From Usnea hakonensis (lineage: Eukaryota; Ascomycota; Lecanoromycetes; Lecanorales; Parmeliaceae): a stretch of 64,000 bases of DNA. How positions within the stretch are numbered: position 1 is the stretch's first letter; each line of letters begins with the position of its first letter. This document shows positions 11,446 through 24,677 of this stretch, piece after piece. The notes beneath the pieces were generated by a model, which saw nothing but the letters and a program-made list of their open reading frames with translations, did not search any database and was not told the DNA's origin. Made by a program: the position numbers and the translations under genes. The stretch covers positions 124,001 through 188,000 of the forward strand of contig BLJB01000180.1 in assembly GCA_013423325.1 (NCBI GenBank), given 5' to 3'.

Positions 11446-12639
11446 TCAAGCCGATCTCATCTCTGGTGGCACTTCTGGAGGACCTGTAGGATATCGATAC
11501 CATGGCGGCGGCCCCGCTATGGGGAGCATGGGCAACGGCAGGTCCTCTGCGAGCTTTTGAACGATCTCAGGATGCTCTCCTTTGTCATGAGCAGTGGCAA
11601 TCTCAGCCTCCATAAGATTGGCGAGCACCAGCTCTTTCGCTATCCACTCCTCTTTTCTTTTCGCTTCCAGTGATCGTATTTGGTCTTGTAAGTCGGAGCC
11701 ATCCTCCCCAGACCAATGAATCTGCCGTCGTAGGAGCTTGAACAGCCGATCTGGAGGCATTTCCAGTTCTTCTTCGGTAAATTGGACATCTGCTGGATAC
11801 TCAAATGGTGCTGCAGGGGGGCCTTCGATTTCTGCGTCTGTGTTGCTGTAGATGGTTGCGTCGTCGTCGGCTTCAGTATCTCCGTTGCCTTCGTTGCGTG
11901 GCTTTGAGTTCACGATGAGCTTGAGTCGTTGCGGCTTCGGTGGTATTGACGAGTAGTTTTTAGGTACTGGGTCAGAGGGCCGTAATGCTTCGGTCTCATG
12001 TACAGTCCTCATATGCTTAGCCAGAGCATCAGATCGTGTAAAGGCTTTATCGCATTCTATTCGGTATAAGCAGAGCAGTATCTAGTAGTTCCTGTAGATC
12101 ATACCTGGCAATTGACAGTAAAATGGCTTCTCCTTGGTGTGACTCCGCATGTGGGCTTTGAGAGCATACCCGCTGGCCTGAGCACTATTCCGATTGCAAC
12201 CCTCCCACTCACACGAATATTTCTTCTTGTTCTTACCAATGTGATCATCGTGTAAGTGTTGCACCAAAACATCCATATTGCCTAGATCACCGACCGAACA
12301 ATCCTGCCATTTGCAGATTGTGACCTGCTCCAGAGGCACCAAGGCATACGGTTCATCTTCTGGAAATCCTATAACCTTGTCACCCATCGGGGAAACAGGT
12401 ACGCTTCCTGAAGTATCTGATGACATGTCCCCTATATCCTCTGGAATCTCTTGGAGAGGAGCTGGGGTTGACTGATGAGAGTACTGGCCGGTTCGGCGTC
12501 TCTTAGCAGGGGGATTGAGGTGGGTGTCATGGGAAGGAAGAGTATCGGCGCTCTGCTCCCGGTCTTCGACTTTGACCTCGTCACCAAATTCGCTGGAGCC
12601 GTGGGATGAGAGGGGTGACATGTCTGGTGAGTCTGCCAT
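11446..12639 (-). CDS. C2H2 zinc-finger protein (three fingers), possibly Iec1-like
   Basis: Exons 12105-12639 and 11446-12056 are joined by a 48-nt intron (GTATGA to ATAG), giving 381 residues. Three C2H2 fingers lie between about residues 110 and 200: CKWQDC with HLHDDH, CEWEGC with HMRSH, and CQLPEC with HMRTVH. The intron splits the third finger between the two cysteines. An N-terminal acidic/serine-rich region contains a basic PAKRRR patch, a likely nuclear signal. The C-terminal half is acidic, then helical (QDQIRSLEAKRKEEWIAKEL), and ends in a proline-rich tail. The GLI/YY1-like linkers suggest a nuclear DNA-binding protein. The layout reminds me of fission yeast Iec1 of the INO80 remodeller, but I hold that loosely. 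I chose MADSPDMSP at 12639 over an ATG 18 bases upstream. Confidence 0.82.
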
Positions 12640-12805
12640 TGCGAGGATAATAGACAAGAATGATTCACAACCAAGTACCTATCTTTTTTTAACACTTGGT
12701 AGCTGTTACTATTGTCACATGCTCGTTGGGTATCACTACCCTCAGTGTTTCCCTATCAATAATCATCTATCCACATTCCACGAATTGAAGTGTATCCACC
12801 CCACC
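12640..12805. promoter_or_regulatory. Short bidirectional promoter
   Basis: Only 166 bases separate the start codons of the C2H2 gene (minus) and the small gene at 12806 (plus), so the two must share a compact promoter. I do not recognise a specific operator. Confidence 0.5.
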
Positions 12806-13114
12806 ATGTCTTCCAACCTCGCTGAGCTCATCAACGAATACTACAAAGCCAAAACCCCCTACAAGCAAATGCTGCAAGAAGCTCACGCCAGCCCATCCTC
12901 AACTGAATCCTCTCCCGAAACCGACAAAGCTGATGGAACGCTCCAATCGCCGCCGGAGCCACTCTTCTCGCTTTCTCCCGCAATACCAAAAGACGAGATG
13001 AAGGCTCTCTTGCAGAAGCTGGAAGCGGCCAAAATTGGATATATGCAGGGCGACAAGGTTACGAGAGAGGCTTCTGGGAAAGAGAAGGGGAAGGCTTCGG
13101 GGGAGAAGAAGTGA
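12806..13114 (+). CDS. Small conserved-looking hypothetical protein
   Basis: A 102-residue single-exon frame starts MSSNLAELINEYYKAKTPYK and ends in a Lys/Gly/Glu-rich tail. The first 30 residues and residues 70-90 (KDEMKALLQKLEAAKIGYMQ) look helical, with a Ser/Pro-rich linker between. There is no signal peptide or membrane segment. The start is preceded by CACCATG, a good fungal context, and it sits head to head with the C2H2 gene. I do not recognise the family. Confidence 0.6.
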   Translation: MSSNLAELINEYYKAKTPYKQMLQEAHASPSSTESSPETDKADGTLQSPPEPLFSLSPAIPKDEMKALLQKLEAAKIGYMQGDKVTREASGKEKGKASGEKK

Positions 13115-14245
13115 TGGGCGTGAGGGCCTCTTTGAATGGAAGGGGGGATGATTTATATTCTACTGCATTTGCTGGATAGCCTCGTAAGAGGCGTCTAGTC
13201 GATCAAAGCCGCAACCCAAACAGCAACATCCCAGCACATTCAGAGCCATCCACACGGAGCATGAAGCACTGCCCCCAAACCACCAACGACCGTCGAGAAC
13301 CTTACATCACAACCCTCTCGGCTATCCTTCTACGTCCCACCACCCATAACAGTCAACCCTATCGCCCTCACTCGCAAACCAGCGGCGTAAAGTACACCCC
13401 ACCCCCCAAGCTCGGTAAGAAGCCCCAACCCATTTCCTTCCTCCCTCCATCCCTCCCTCCCATATGACGAACGCACTCAAGAATTCTGCAATTCGGACTG
13501 GCCCCATCGCTTTTGGGTTCACAGGTCGACAAATTGAACATTACATACGATCTGATATGCCAAGCTTTTTACATGTGCTTGAAGTTCCTGGTGAGCAATT
13601 GGGATTACGAGTGCTGATTTGTGGGTGGTGTGTTTTAGGGTTTGGGGGAGTTGCGTGGGAGTTTGGGTACTTGATTTGTCAATGTGGGGATGGATGGTAG
13701 CGGGATGTTTGGTGGTCGATTTGGGGGCAGGACTGTCTACATGGCAGAATGTCTCGGTTCGGTGTGCGGAATTTTGCAGCCAGTGTATGGAGCAAGATAG
13801 GGGACCGTGGGAAGGCTTCTTTGGTTGGTTGGTTCGCAATGACAATCAGTGCGCAGCAAGACAATACCGACAGCCCATGTGATACAAACCCCAAGGCAGT
13901 AGTCCTCAGACATGATCAGATTAGAGCGAGGCAAGAAAGTGGAAAATAATTTGAAAGATCACGTCCAATCTGCAAGAGATTCCTATATTCCTATATCACT
14001 ACACCCATATGTCTTATGATTCTGATTTCGAATGTCAATGGTGACGATTTTTCTATGTGACAATGGTTGACAATGCCAAATCAGAAACGCCACTTATGAT
14101 AGACAGACAGTAGCCATTTGTTGAGATGGCACGCTCGCTAACCGCAACAGGGGATATAACCGTTGAAGGACATATGCTTTTATTTTTTTTTTCATAGCGT
14201 CGTAAATCGTGTTGAATGATTAGTAGATGCTTGTTAAGAGCAAAT
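13115..14245. other. Intergenic DNA, about 1.1 kb
   Basis: The first part is C-rich and the middle (13,600-13,760) is G/T-rich. Several frames are open on both strands with biased, low-complexity translations, and none shows a domain or coherent splice signals. A run of T (about 14,181-14,192) lies near the end of the SAHH gene. Confidence 0.4.
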
Positions 14246-15892
<1,647 letters not shown>

Positions 15893-16363
15893 GTTTGAGG
15901 TATTGTGCAGGATCTTGATTATAGAATGTTTGGGAGAGTAATGTGTACGGTAGTGTCTCTGTTGGATGGGTTGGTAGAGAAGATGTTGGATTGAGGACGT
16001 TGAGAATGAGGGTGGTGGTTATAAAGGCTGCTGACTCGGTTTTTTCAGCTTAGCGCCGATCAGGATCACTTTTTGGGGGTTGGTTTTCTAGGGGTCTGAT
16101 GCTTCGGGTTCCGGTTCAACACACTGAATCTCTCCTTTAAATTTTATTCGCTGACATGTTAGCCTATGGCTTTGCCCGTTACTCCTTGGCGAGTAAGTGT
16201 CTGTCGTAGTGATCTGGGATCACATGTCTTCTCCTCTACAAAGTGTTGAGATTCGAGACTAGACTCAGAACACCGAGCTTGGTATCTTCAATGCTTTAAT
16301 ACTACGACTGATTGCATTCGCTGGCAACCGACGATTCTAAAGTCTCAATCAGTTTTTAAAGTC
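15893..16363. other. Promoter region of the SAHH gene
   Basis: About 470 bases lie upstream of the SAHH start and beyond the eIF3h stop. No coding frame is supported. The part nearest the start codon is purine-rich on plus (CT-rich on the coding strand), as is common for highly expressed fungal genes. Confidence 0.4.
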
Positions 16364-17630
16364 TCATCCTTCTCCAGCCCCAGGTAGAAGGTTGCCTCTG
16401 ACAGCAAACATCTTCCCCGTAACGCCTGCAGCAAATCCGTCTACCTGCCGCGCATACTGCTCCACTTGTCTGCTGTTCAATAAGGTATCTAGTCTTCCTG
16501 GCTCCTGTGGTAGCTTGAATAACCTCTGCCATTCATCCTCCGGTAGCGGAGTCTGCTTTGCCAATGCCCTGCTCGCATTTTCCGACTTTCGCTTTGCTTG
16601 CCATGCGGTAATTTTGGCTTGTTCACGTGCAAGTTGACGTTGGTAGTATTGGTAGTTGTTGAGCTCGGTGTGGTGTGTCTCTATGCTCTCTAGGAGGAGG
16701 TCGGTGGTCTGAGTGAGGAACGGGTCGATGGAAAGGTTCAGGGAGGAGAAGTTAGGCGAGAGAGGATTTGGTGTTTTCGCCAAGGAGGCCAGTGTAGGGG
16801 GTTGGGACTCCTGCGCTTCTGCAGAGGGAACAGGAGGAGGAAGAGAATGTAGAAAGGAGGTCAGGAGGTGGGAATTGTGGATCTGAACTGGAAGTTCGAT
16901 TAAAATATCTTGATAGCGAAGGTTTGATTTCTGGAGGCTGACGTTGCGGACACATCAGCAAGGACTCCACAACAGAGAACAAAGAAAGCCGCAAACCTTT
17001 CTGTGGTGAATTTGGCTTCTTTGTAGGCAGTCATGAAAGATGGCGACAATCTAAACGCTCGGAGACTGAGACTCCCCTGAGAGCTTCTGCTAACATCATG
17101 AACTAAAGCTACGGTCCGCTCATTCAAATCCTTCTGATAGAGATATTGGTTTTCGATCACGTTTAGGTTCACGAAATTGCCCAGATTTGCGCTGGTATAC
17201 CACCCGGTATTGTTAGCATCCACGTTGACTTCTCTGAGCTTCTTGATCATCTCATTCTGATATGAGGCATTTGCTTTGGCTCTAGGAGCGGCTGCAGCAA
17301 TGTTTGAGGCAGTAGTGTTATCGTGGTGGCCATCTGTTGGGGGTACTTCAACGGTAGGGAACGGAAAAGAGTTGGTGATCTCTAGGACTGCTGCTTTGTC
17401 CATGCCGACCAAAAAGCCAGTGGCGGTTGTCGGGAAGGTTTGGGAGCAGTGTTTTATTATCTTCATGACTACCTATGAAAGCATCAACTAAGGGTGCTGC
17501 ATGCGCACTCTATGGACCCTCACCAATGCCTCTAGTTGGACCGCCTTCAGGGTGGCATCTTTTCTGCAACAGATTAGCACTTCAGCCGGTGAAAGGGACC
17601 ACAGGGTTTCTCTAACACTGGGTCCGCCAT
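16364..17630 (-). CDS. Translation initiation factor eIF3 subunit H
   Basis: MPN-domain subunit of the eIF3 complex in the cytosol. Four exons fit: 17600-17630, 17524-17558, 16997-17472 and 16364-16937, giving 371 residues. Exon 3 has the conserved [20 protein letters not shown] opening of the MPN domain (joined across an intron after EAL), [20 protein letters not shown] and [11 protein letters not shown]. The C-terminal half contains [20 protein letters not shown] and ends LLPGAGEG. Introns are 41, 51 and 59 nt. The first exon and the acceptor at 17559-17560 are the weakest part: the model reads [19 protein letters not shown], and another AG lies five bases away. Family members lack the JAMM zinc residues and are structural. 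Confidence 0.92.
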
Positions 17631-18354
17631 CTTTTCTAGAGACGATAATGAATCTGGCCGTTATCAATGAACAAAGGCCGTGGACTTGAAACTTTGAATT
17701 TGGAGTCGCGAGAATCGCGAATATCTTCTGTGCGGTATCATTGATATTCCGACTCCGGTCGATCCTTAGGTAGGTAGCGTCGGTTAATGCCAAGACCTTG
17801 GTGTGATCGTCAAGCTCACTTTCATGCTTATTTCACGAGAGGAATCTTGTGGGGGGTCACGGAGATTACGTATGACGCGTTCTGAGTACGTACAGCACGT
17901 TGAAAGATCATCTTATGCTTATACAATTTTGATGCCTGCAAACGTATACCTACTTGTCAACTTTAACTTTACATTTTTTGAAGCCTGTGGCTTAGCTGCA
18001 AGCGGACTCGTCACGGACTCACGGACTTAGTAGATTTATTCCCCGGAACCGTTACCGGGCGAATGGTACATACGTACTACAAAGTATTTTGTTGGGGATA
18101 ATTCCAAAAGCCGCCCGATGGCCGAATCTGAGGACTTTATCGTCGATCTAAGTCCGAACCGAACATGAAAGGACCTGAGTATAAAGAAGCCATGCTCTCC
18201 ATATATACTGACATTAACAATCAGTATCCATCTTCACAAATAAAAACAGTCACCATTCCTCAAAAACACAAAACAGTCACCATGTATTCAGAAATTATCC
18301 TTCAAACATTTGATGCCTTTCAAGCCCAACAAGGCAACTTGATCAAGGCTCAAC
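17631..18354. other. Intergenic DNA upstream of a decayed SDR gene
   Basis: About 720 bases of mixed, partly AT-rich sequence. A short direct repeat with the word ACAGTCACCAT occurs twice near 18,225-18,285, just before the SDR remnant. No gene is supported. Confidence 0.4.
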
Positions 18355-19030
18355 ATGTTGCCAAGAAAAATACTCGTCACGGTAGCGAACAGAGGCATGG
18401 GCTTGTCAACTCTCCAAGTCTTGGTCACACGCTCTCCATTAGATCACTATCGTCTGGCAACTCGCAACATGATGAACGGGGGCTTGGCTATTCAGGAGCT
18501 GCGGAAGCGGGGAGTCCAAGCTGAGGTAGACGTCGTGGACTCGGATGTTGCAAGGGAGGCCAGCATCAAGGCAAAAGGGCGAGTGTTTCGAAAGCATTAC
18601 GAGTGATACACGAGCGCCTAGACGTCCTCATCGACGAAGCCGATATCGCCATCCTCGAAAAGCCCGACGGCTAAGCGGCTCGGACATTCAGGAAAGCTAC
18701 GCTCAGACCTTCAACACCAAAAATATTGATTACCGGCGTCGCCTTTGAGTATGATGACAATCTTCCTGCCTCTCATAAAGGAGACTCCTCCAGACGCTCC
18801 ATCAGTTCCGCTCGCGCCTCTTATCATCCATCATTGACCGGCAGCCTTAACCATTAGGCAATCGCCTATTGTCGCCTTTATGCTGCCAGTCCAGACCACT
18901 GCAAGACTTCACCCAATGGTTTCAGAGGGATCAGGAATCCGTTGGAGGGGGTGAAAGCAACTGTGAAGCTAGCCTTGGCGGAAATTAAGAGATATGAGAC
19001 GGGCTTTTGGAGGGTTATGAGAAGACGGCA
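18355..19030 (+). pseudogene. Decayed short-chain dehydrogenase/reductase (SDR)
   Basis: Pieces of one SDR protein follow in order but in different frames. From 18355 there is ILVTVANRGMGLSTLQVL, where the first Gly of the TGxxxGxG cofactor loop is Val, then QELRKRGVQAEVDVV. Around 18,615 comes RLDVLIDEADIAI, matching the usual RLDVLINNAGIA. Around 18,690 there is SYAQTFNTKNI, then ISSARASY near 18,810 and a C-terminal KTSPNGFRGIRNPLEG near 18,905-18,950. Stops and frame changes separate each piece, and the catalytic Tyr-x-x-x-Lys segment is only partly legible. This is best read as a dead gene, not a spliced one. Confidence 0.7.
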
Positions 19031-19347
19031 AGCCAAGTGCCGCGGCAGTCTTTGATGGCGAGGTACAGCGAGGTAGCAGTTGTTGCAGATGAGTTGGTTG
19101 TGGACGAGCTCTTCCAGAAATGATAAATAAATGCATCGCACTAAACATCCTAAAATTTTCATCCATTCACATTTTGAGGCCAAACAGATGACTTTGGAGA
19201 GTAGAATACTACCGTGTTGTAGAAATTTTCAGCCCCAAAGCCACCAGTCTTGAAGAGCTGTAAACGTGTGACTCGACGGTTGTAGTCCCTCCGTCGACAC
19301 TAAATGACAACAACAAATGGCTGTTAAAAATTCAGTCATCTACATTA
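19031..19347. other. Intergenic DNA
   Basis: About 300 bases between the SDR remnant and the Trm11 gene, with no supported coding frame. It should contain the Trm11 promoter. Confidence 0.4.
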
Positions 19348-21155
19348 ATGGACTTCCTCATTCGTTTCGTGCAAATCCATGAGAGCTTTCGTAAGCCTGA
19401 AATTGAGGCGCTGGCCGTGCTTGCAAATGTCAACGTCGAGTTCCTCCATTATAGTGAAATTGTATGTCTATATCTACTGGACTGAAGGCTTTTGTCATCT
19501 GTCGCAGCCAAGTACGATCAATTCAAGAGAACAGTCAATGTCTGATGTGCATAGTCCCCGTACTCAACAGTCCGTCTGAAGGATGGAGCTGCTGCAAAGT
19601 CTCTGCTTAGCCGCAGCATTTTAAGCAAAGGCATCTACGAGCTCTGGGGTAGCGGAACAGACTACGACGCGCTCCATGCAGACATTATCAGTCGCACAAG
19701 AGATCAATGGTCTCATTATCAATCTTGCTCCTTCAGGTTCGAATTCGACGCCTTCGCCTGCTCTCGGACGCCACTGGAACAGAAGGCTGTCATCGAGTCT
19801 TTCAAGTATATGGACTTCAGAGGCCCTATTCGAATGAAAGATGCAGAGCAGACTTTTACCATCTTCGAGGAGTATGATTGTGACGCCTCAAGTCCTAAAA
19901 AGATTTACCTAGGCAGATTTTTAGGCGGTGGTTCACGGCATGCAATTGTTGACTACAGCTTAAAACAGCGAGACTATATCAACACTACGTCAATGGATTC
20001 AGAGCTCGCTCTTCTAACTGCGAATCTCACACTGGCTGCTCCAGGCAAGATATTCTACGACCCGTTTGTTGGCACCGGAAGCTTTCCCATCGCGTGTTCT
20101 CATTTCGGTGCCAGGACTATAGGATCTGACATTGACGGGCGAATGGTGAGAGGGAGGAATGGTAAAGACATCAAGACTAATTTCCGGCAATACGGATTAC
20201 TTGATAGGTATCTTGATGGCTTTATCTCTGATTTGACGCATAGCCCGCTCAGGGGAGGCAGATGGCTGGATGGTATTGTTGGAGATCCTCCATATGGCGT
20301 CCGAGAAGGTCTGAAGGTCCTGGGAACGAAGAGCGGAAAAGAGATCGTATTTATCGATGGGAAAGCATCGCATCTGTAGGCATTATCCTCGAAGCTATAA
20401 GCGCAGCTGATAGAGAAAGACAAGACAAGTATATTCCGCCAAAGAAGCCATACAGTTTTGAAGCGATGCTGGACGACCTCCTCGAATTCGCTTCCTTCAT
20501 GCTGATTGACAATGGAAGATTATCACTGTGGATGCCAACCGCGAATGATGAGGACGTTGTGCTCGGAATTCCTACGCATCCTTGTCTTGACCCTGTCAGT
20601 GTCTGCGTGCAGACCTTTACTAAATGTACGTCGCCCATCTTGCCTGCCATTGTGGCATAGAATCTTTCTGAGTGGCACATTTAGGGTCGAGGAGGCTTTT
20701 GACATACCGGAGAGTGCCTGATTCTGAAATTAAAGGAGACTTGGTTCTACGGCAGAGAGGAGCTGCGAAAGGAAGCACTGCTAATGATCTCAATGCCTTC
20801 CGAAAGCGGGTTAGCGACATGTCCATAGATAGAGCGATGAGATCGTGCTAACCAATCTTGCTAGTATTTCGAAGGCTTCAAAAGTCCTGCGGAGAGTGAG
20901 TTTCCAAAAGACATCGCCGCTGATGAGAATAATGGTCTGCTGGAATCTGAGAAGAGTTCCCTCTCAGACGTATTACTGGCGAAGAAGAAAGAACTTGACG
21001 AGCTTAAAAATCTTGCTAAGGAAAAGGATCAAGAATTGCATGATCTTGAGAGCACACTCACCAAGAAAGCGCAAGAACGGAAAGCAGAGGTCGAATCGCT
21101 GAAGAATGATCTAGGACCTGAGCGACGGGCATGGATGACGCCTGGGCATGGATGA
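19348..21155 (+). CDS. trm11: tRNA (guanine-N2)-methyltransferase Trm11, with a coiled-coil tail
   Basis: Catalytic subunit that, with Trm112, methylates guanosine 10 of tRNAs. Exon 1 (19348-19461) gives MDFLIRFVQIHESFRKPEIE. From about 19,572 the frame runs VRLKDGAAAKSLLSRSILSK through the THUMP-like region to 20375. The exons 20420-20625, 20685-20809 and 20865-21155 follow, with introns of 44, 59 and 55 nt. The methyltransferase core has FYDPFVGTGSFPIA and the catalytic GDPPYGVREG. The join between exon 1 and VRLKD cannot be made with one normal intron: the expected short segment is legible only as MCIV in a shifted frame near 19,550. After YFEGFK the protein continues about 80 residues with heptad-like LDELKNLAKEKDQELHDL, which is unusual for Trm11. 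Confidence 0.88.
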
Positions 21156-21479
21156 AATCAGCTAGGCATGGTCAAAACCGTGGGGAACTGCAAGTGTGAG
21201 ACAATGGAGAACACGCCAGAGCCAGAGCCACTCTGAGAATCACATTTGAGCGCCTCTCTCCTGGCGCTGCCTGTCCTCTTAAAATCTCAGCTCTGTCACA
21301 TAGGTTGAAGGAACCTCTGCTCATATCTCTCGCACTTGTGCCTTGACCATAGCTGAGAACAGTCGACATATTCGTACATGAACATGTATCCAGCGCCCCA
21401 AATCCCCCCATCAGATGTCCACAACCAGAAAGCATTCAGCAAATAATCCAACACCGGTATCCATAGCCCCTCCCCACCC
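21156..21479. other. Intergenic DNA between convergent genes
   Basis: About 320 bases between the ends of the Trm11 and HIT genes. The distal part becomes C-rich on plus, continuing into the HIT gene. No gene is supported. Confidence 0.4.
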
Positions 21480-22304
21480 TCACAACTTACTCCCCCCTCC
21501 CCTCTCCCTCTCCTCCACCCCACACTCCCCAAGCAACCCCCTCCACCCCTCCTCCCCCTCCCTCCCCCGCACCCTCTCCACCTCCTTCCGCAACCCCTCC
21601 CTCATCCTCCCCACCAACACAACCGCATCATCCTCATCCAGCTCCTCCCGCTGCCCTTTGCCGAATACGGTCCAGCTCCGCGCTTTCACTTCCGGCACGT
21701 CCCCGACGCGCGGTATGATGTGGAAATGCACGTGGGGGACGACTTGGGCGGCGCGGGCTCCTGGTGAGGGGGTTTCGTTAGTGGGGGGGTGAGATGGATG
21801 GATGGGGGGAGGGATAGTAGCTCTCTTTTAGACTTGGGATGGGGAATGGGGCGCGTTGTGCAGCTTGATGTGTAGATACTCATCGAAAATGAAACCGCAC
21901 GTACCATTATTCTGCACCACATTCCAATCACCCACATCCACATCCCCATCCCCCTGCTCCCATCCCTTCCCATCCCCACCCCCATCCTCCCTCACGGCCC
22001 CCATAACAGCCCTACTCACAACCCCCAACCATCGCCCCACACTCTCCCCTTCCCGCACGAGCACATCGCTTAGTTTTTCTCTGTGCGCGCGCACGACGAC
22101 GAGGACGTGGCCGCGGGATATGGGGGCGTGGTCGAGGAAGGCGAGGAGGTGGGGGGTTGAGAGGATGAGGTGCGCTGGTGGGGAGGGGGAGGGGGAAGAG
22201 GAGGAGGTTGGGGAGGAGGTGGGGGAGAGGAGGGGGGAGGGCGGGTTGGCGAGGGCGATGGCGCAGAAGGGGCAGCTGGTGGTTGGGGGTGATGAGGGGG
22301 GCAT
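21480..22304 (-). CDS. HIT-family nucleotide hydrolase/transferase
   Basis: Two exons, 21905-22304 and 21480-21760, with a 144-nt intron, give 226 residues. The N-terminal CPFCAIA, then AFLDHAPISRGHVLVVVRAH, and DWNVVQNN joined across the intron to GARAAQVVPHVHFHIIPR, match the histidine-triad family. HVHFH holds the HxHxH catalytic triad. Members cleave or transfer nucleotides from substrates such as AMP-lysine or dinucleoside polyphosphates, and the substrate here is unknown. The Ser/Pro-rich insert after the CPFC motif and the Gly/Asp-rich stretch before DWNVV are low complexity. The coding strand flips from C-rich to G-rich near codon 85. This is one of the most biased genes in the window. 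Confidence 0.9.
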
Positions 22305-24677
22305 TGGGTGTTGATGGTAGTGGTGGTGAGGACGGTGGGTTTGGAGGGTTGGTGGTTGACGGGAGGGTTACGGATGAGTGCTACGATCAATCTTGTTGCG
22401 AGATGCCAATGCTAGATTTTGTTGAAATTGCTGTGAAGCTGTAGCCATTGTATGCAGCTTCCACAGATAAGAAACCAACTAGTGCGTCTTGTAGATGAAG
22501 TCGCTAGGCCAGATTTTGACAGAGTCTATACCGCCAAAGAGTCAACATTCTTCACCTCTGACCCTCTCGTTTGCATCCCGGCTTCTTGCGACTGGGGCAT
22601 TCCTACATGGGTTGGCTGATATCACTGAACCAGTCTGCCTGAGCTCTTGACGTCAAGGTGGGAGATTTCCCGATCTTGTCCAGATCTTCCCTTCGCACGC
22701 AGTGACAAGCTTCTGTACTGCGGGATGGCTATTTGTGGATGCAAGGATCCGTAGCGGCACGTAAAGACCAGGTCCTAGCGCACTGATTTCCAAAGCGGAC
22801 CGGAGATCTCGTAGCACGTTGAATGGTTTGACTTGACGCATGAGACGCTTAGAGCCTACTCTAATGGCATTATCTTGTCCCTGTCTTCTCGCAAACCTGC
22901 TCTAGCAGTACCAACGTTGCCCACTGTCTCGAATCTGTGCCTTATATTATTGAGGAAAGTCCTAACATATGGTTCGAGCTCGACAGAAGACCGGCGCTGT
23001 ACGGATGCCAGAAATGACCTGAGAGGAAGGACAGTGGGGCCAGAAGTCGTAGCAAGACAGGGAGCAGGTTCTAGGAAAGCTATTCGAATACTGTACTGAG
23101 ATTAGCCGGGGTTGAGGCTTTGTAGTTAAGTTTAAGTTGGACAGCGAGCATTCCAAGCTTCCCAGGCTCTGGCTTAATCGTCCACGAGCTCTCCAGAACG
23201 CTCCAGAACGCTCCACAAGCCTGGATTTAAACACCACTCTCTGCTCGTGTTCTCCTTCATAATCCTTTCATGGGTCAGCCGCTCTCATCAATTCCTACGT
23301 AGTCACCACGCTTTGGCATTCTCAATCCGCATTGCCCACTATCATAACGCTCAGGTGCGTGTGAATTCAGCTGTCAGCCCGTGATATTGCAATTCCATCT
23401 CGTGGGCATAAAGATCCTCATGGCAGCGCATGTCCTGCTGGGCCCATCGTCGCGATATATTTTGGACGGAATCAGCGTCTCCTCGTGACTGATATGTCGC
23501 CGTGTCCCCAGTCCCTTTGCAGCCAGTAAACTCGCGAATCATTGACCAACCAGAGGCTGTGTCAATCAGTGACTCATCGTTCGGCCAGGCGAGATTGGAT
23601 CCATAATTCTAGGTGCATGCTCAATGTAACCATTCTCTTGATTGATGCGTTCTTGCATCTACCCCATAGGGCCTTGTCGCTCGGCCCGCCTCGCAGATGT
23701 GTGGGCAAATCCCATGTCATAGTCATGACTGGACCTCGTTTGAGAGTTCCTGCATGGAAGACATGACGGGCTTCTAACGCCATGCTCTCCTGCGTATGAA
23801 TAGGAGACCGGCAGGTTGGTGCAGAGTTATATTAAAAAGGTCAAAATCTACCAGTAATCACAGCTGGCAATGAAAGGGTTCACCAGTCGCACCTCAATAT
23901 TCTGTCGCAAAGGGGCGTGAACAGTAGAGAAGAAGGGTGCACAGCAGAGCCTCACATGCGGGGTATTGCCCGAGCTTGCGCCAATCATAAGTTACTCTAC
24001 TCTCCAAGTACCTTTTTGGAGCAATCGTCTAAAGTTATTCGCATGTCATGGCCTTTGAAAACAGCTTCCCCGGCGAACCCAACTCACTGTCCTCGACACC
24101 TTCCTTCTCGTGACTGCATCTAACTTTGAACAATATCGTCGAATTTCCTGTGGGCCTACCCATCTAAACATATCAAATTTGACTCGACCAAACCACACAA
24201 ACGCGCGAAGTCATCACGGTCATCCAGCTACAACGGGTTTTCACGCTAGTACCTAGGTCTTTCAGCATCGGCGCCGCCAGCATCATTCCCATCTTGGGCA
24301 AATCCAGGATCGCCAGAGCCGCAAATGATGATAGCAGCAGGAGGTCGAATGTATGTGCTCCAAAGGTCACTTGAATAGATTGTCAACGGGACGTACCCAA
24401 GCTAATTCTATCTTAGGTAAACCAGCAGAACCTCCAGCTAGCACTATTATCTTCATTGTGGGCTGGGTGTTCCGCTTGTAATCTCGGCCCTTCCTTACGT
24501 CCTGCGACGACGATTGCGAGATTCTTAAAAGAGGTGCCGAGGAAGCTGTAATACTTGACCGAAACCAACATGGAAGGCACACCAAAGTTCGACACCGGGA
24601 GCCAAACTTCATGCAGAATCGAACATGTGCTGTCAAGATCTGCAGTATATGGGGATGAACGGAGCCGGCCATTTGCG
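22305..24677. other. Gene-poor stretch, about 2.4 kb
   Basis: I find no complete gene. Short frames such as those on minus at 23,351-23,783 and 24,173-24,792 are open for 60-140 codons with no recognised domain or clean splice structure. The DNA is of mixed composition, with a local repeat of the word CTCCAGAACG near 23,190. It could hold decayed genes too eroded to name. Confidence 0.4.

Noticed and set aside
13261..13949. Several overlapping frames on both strands
   Set aside because: Translations are low complexity or G/T- and C-run driven, with no domain or coherent splice pattern.
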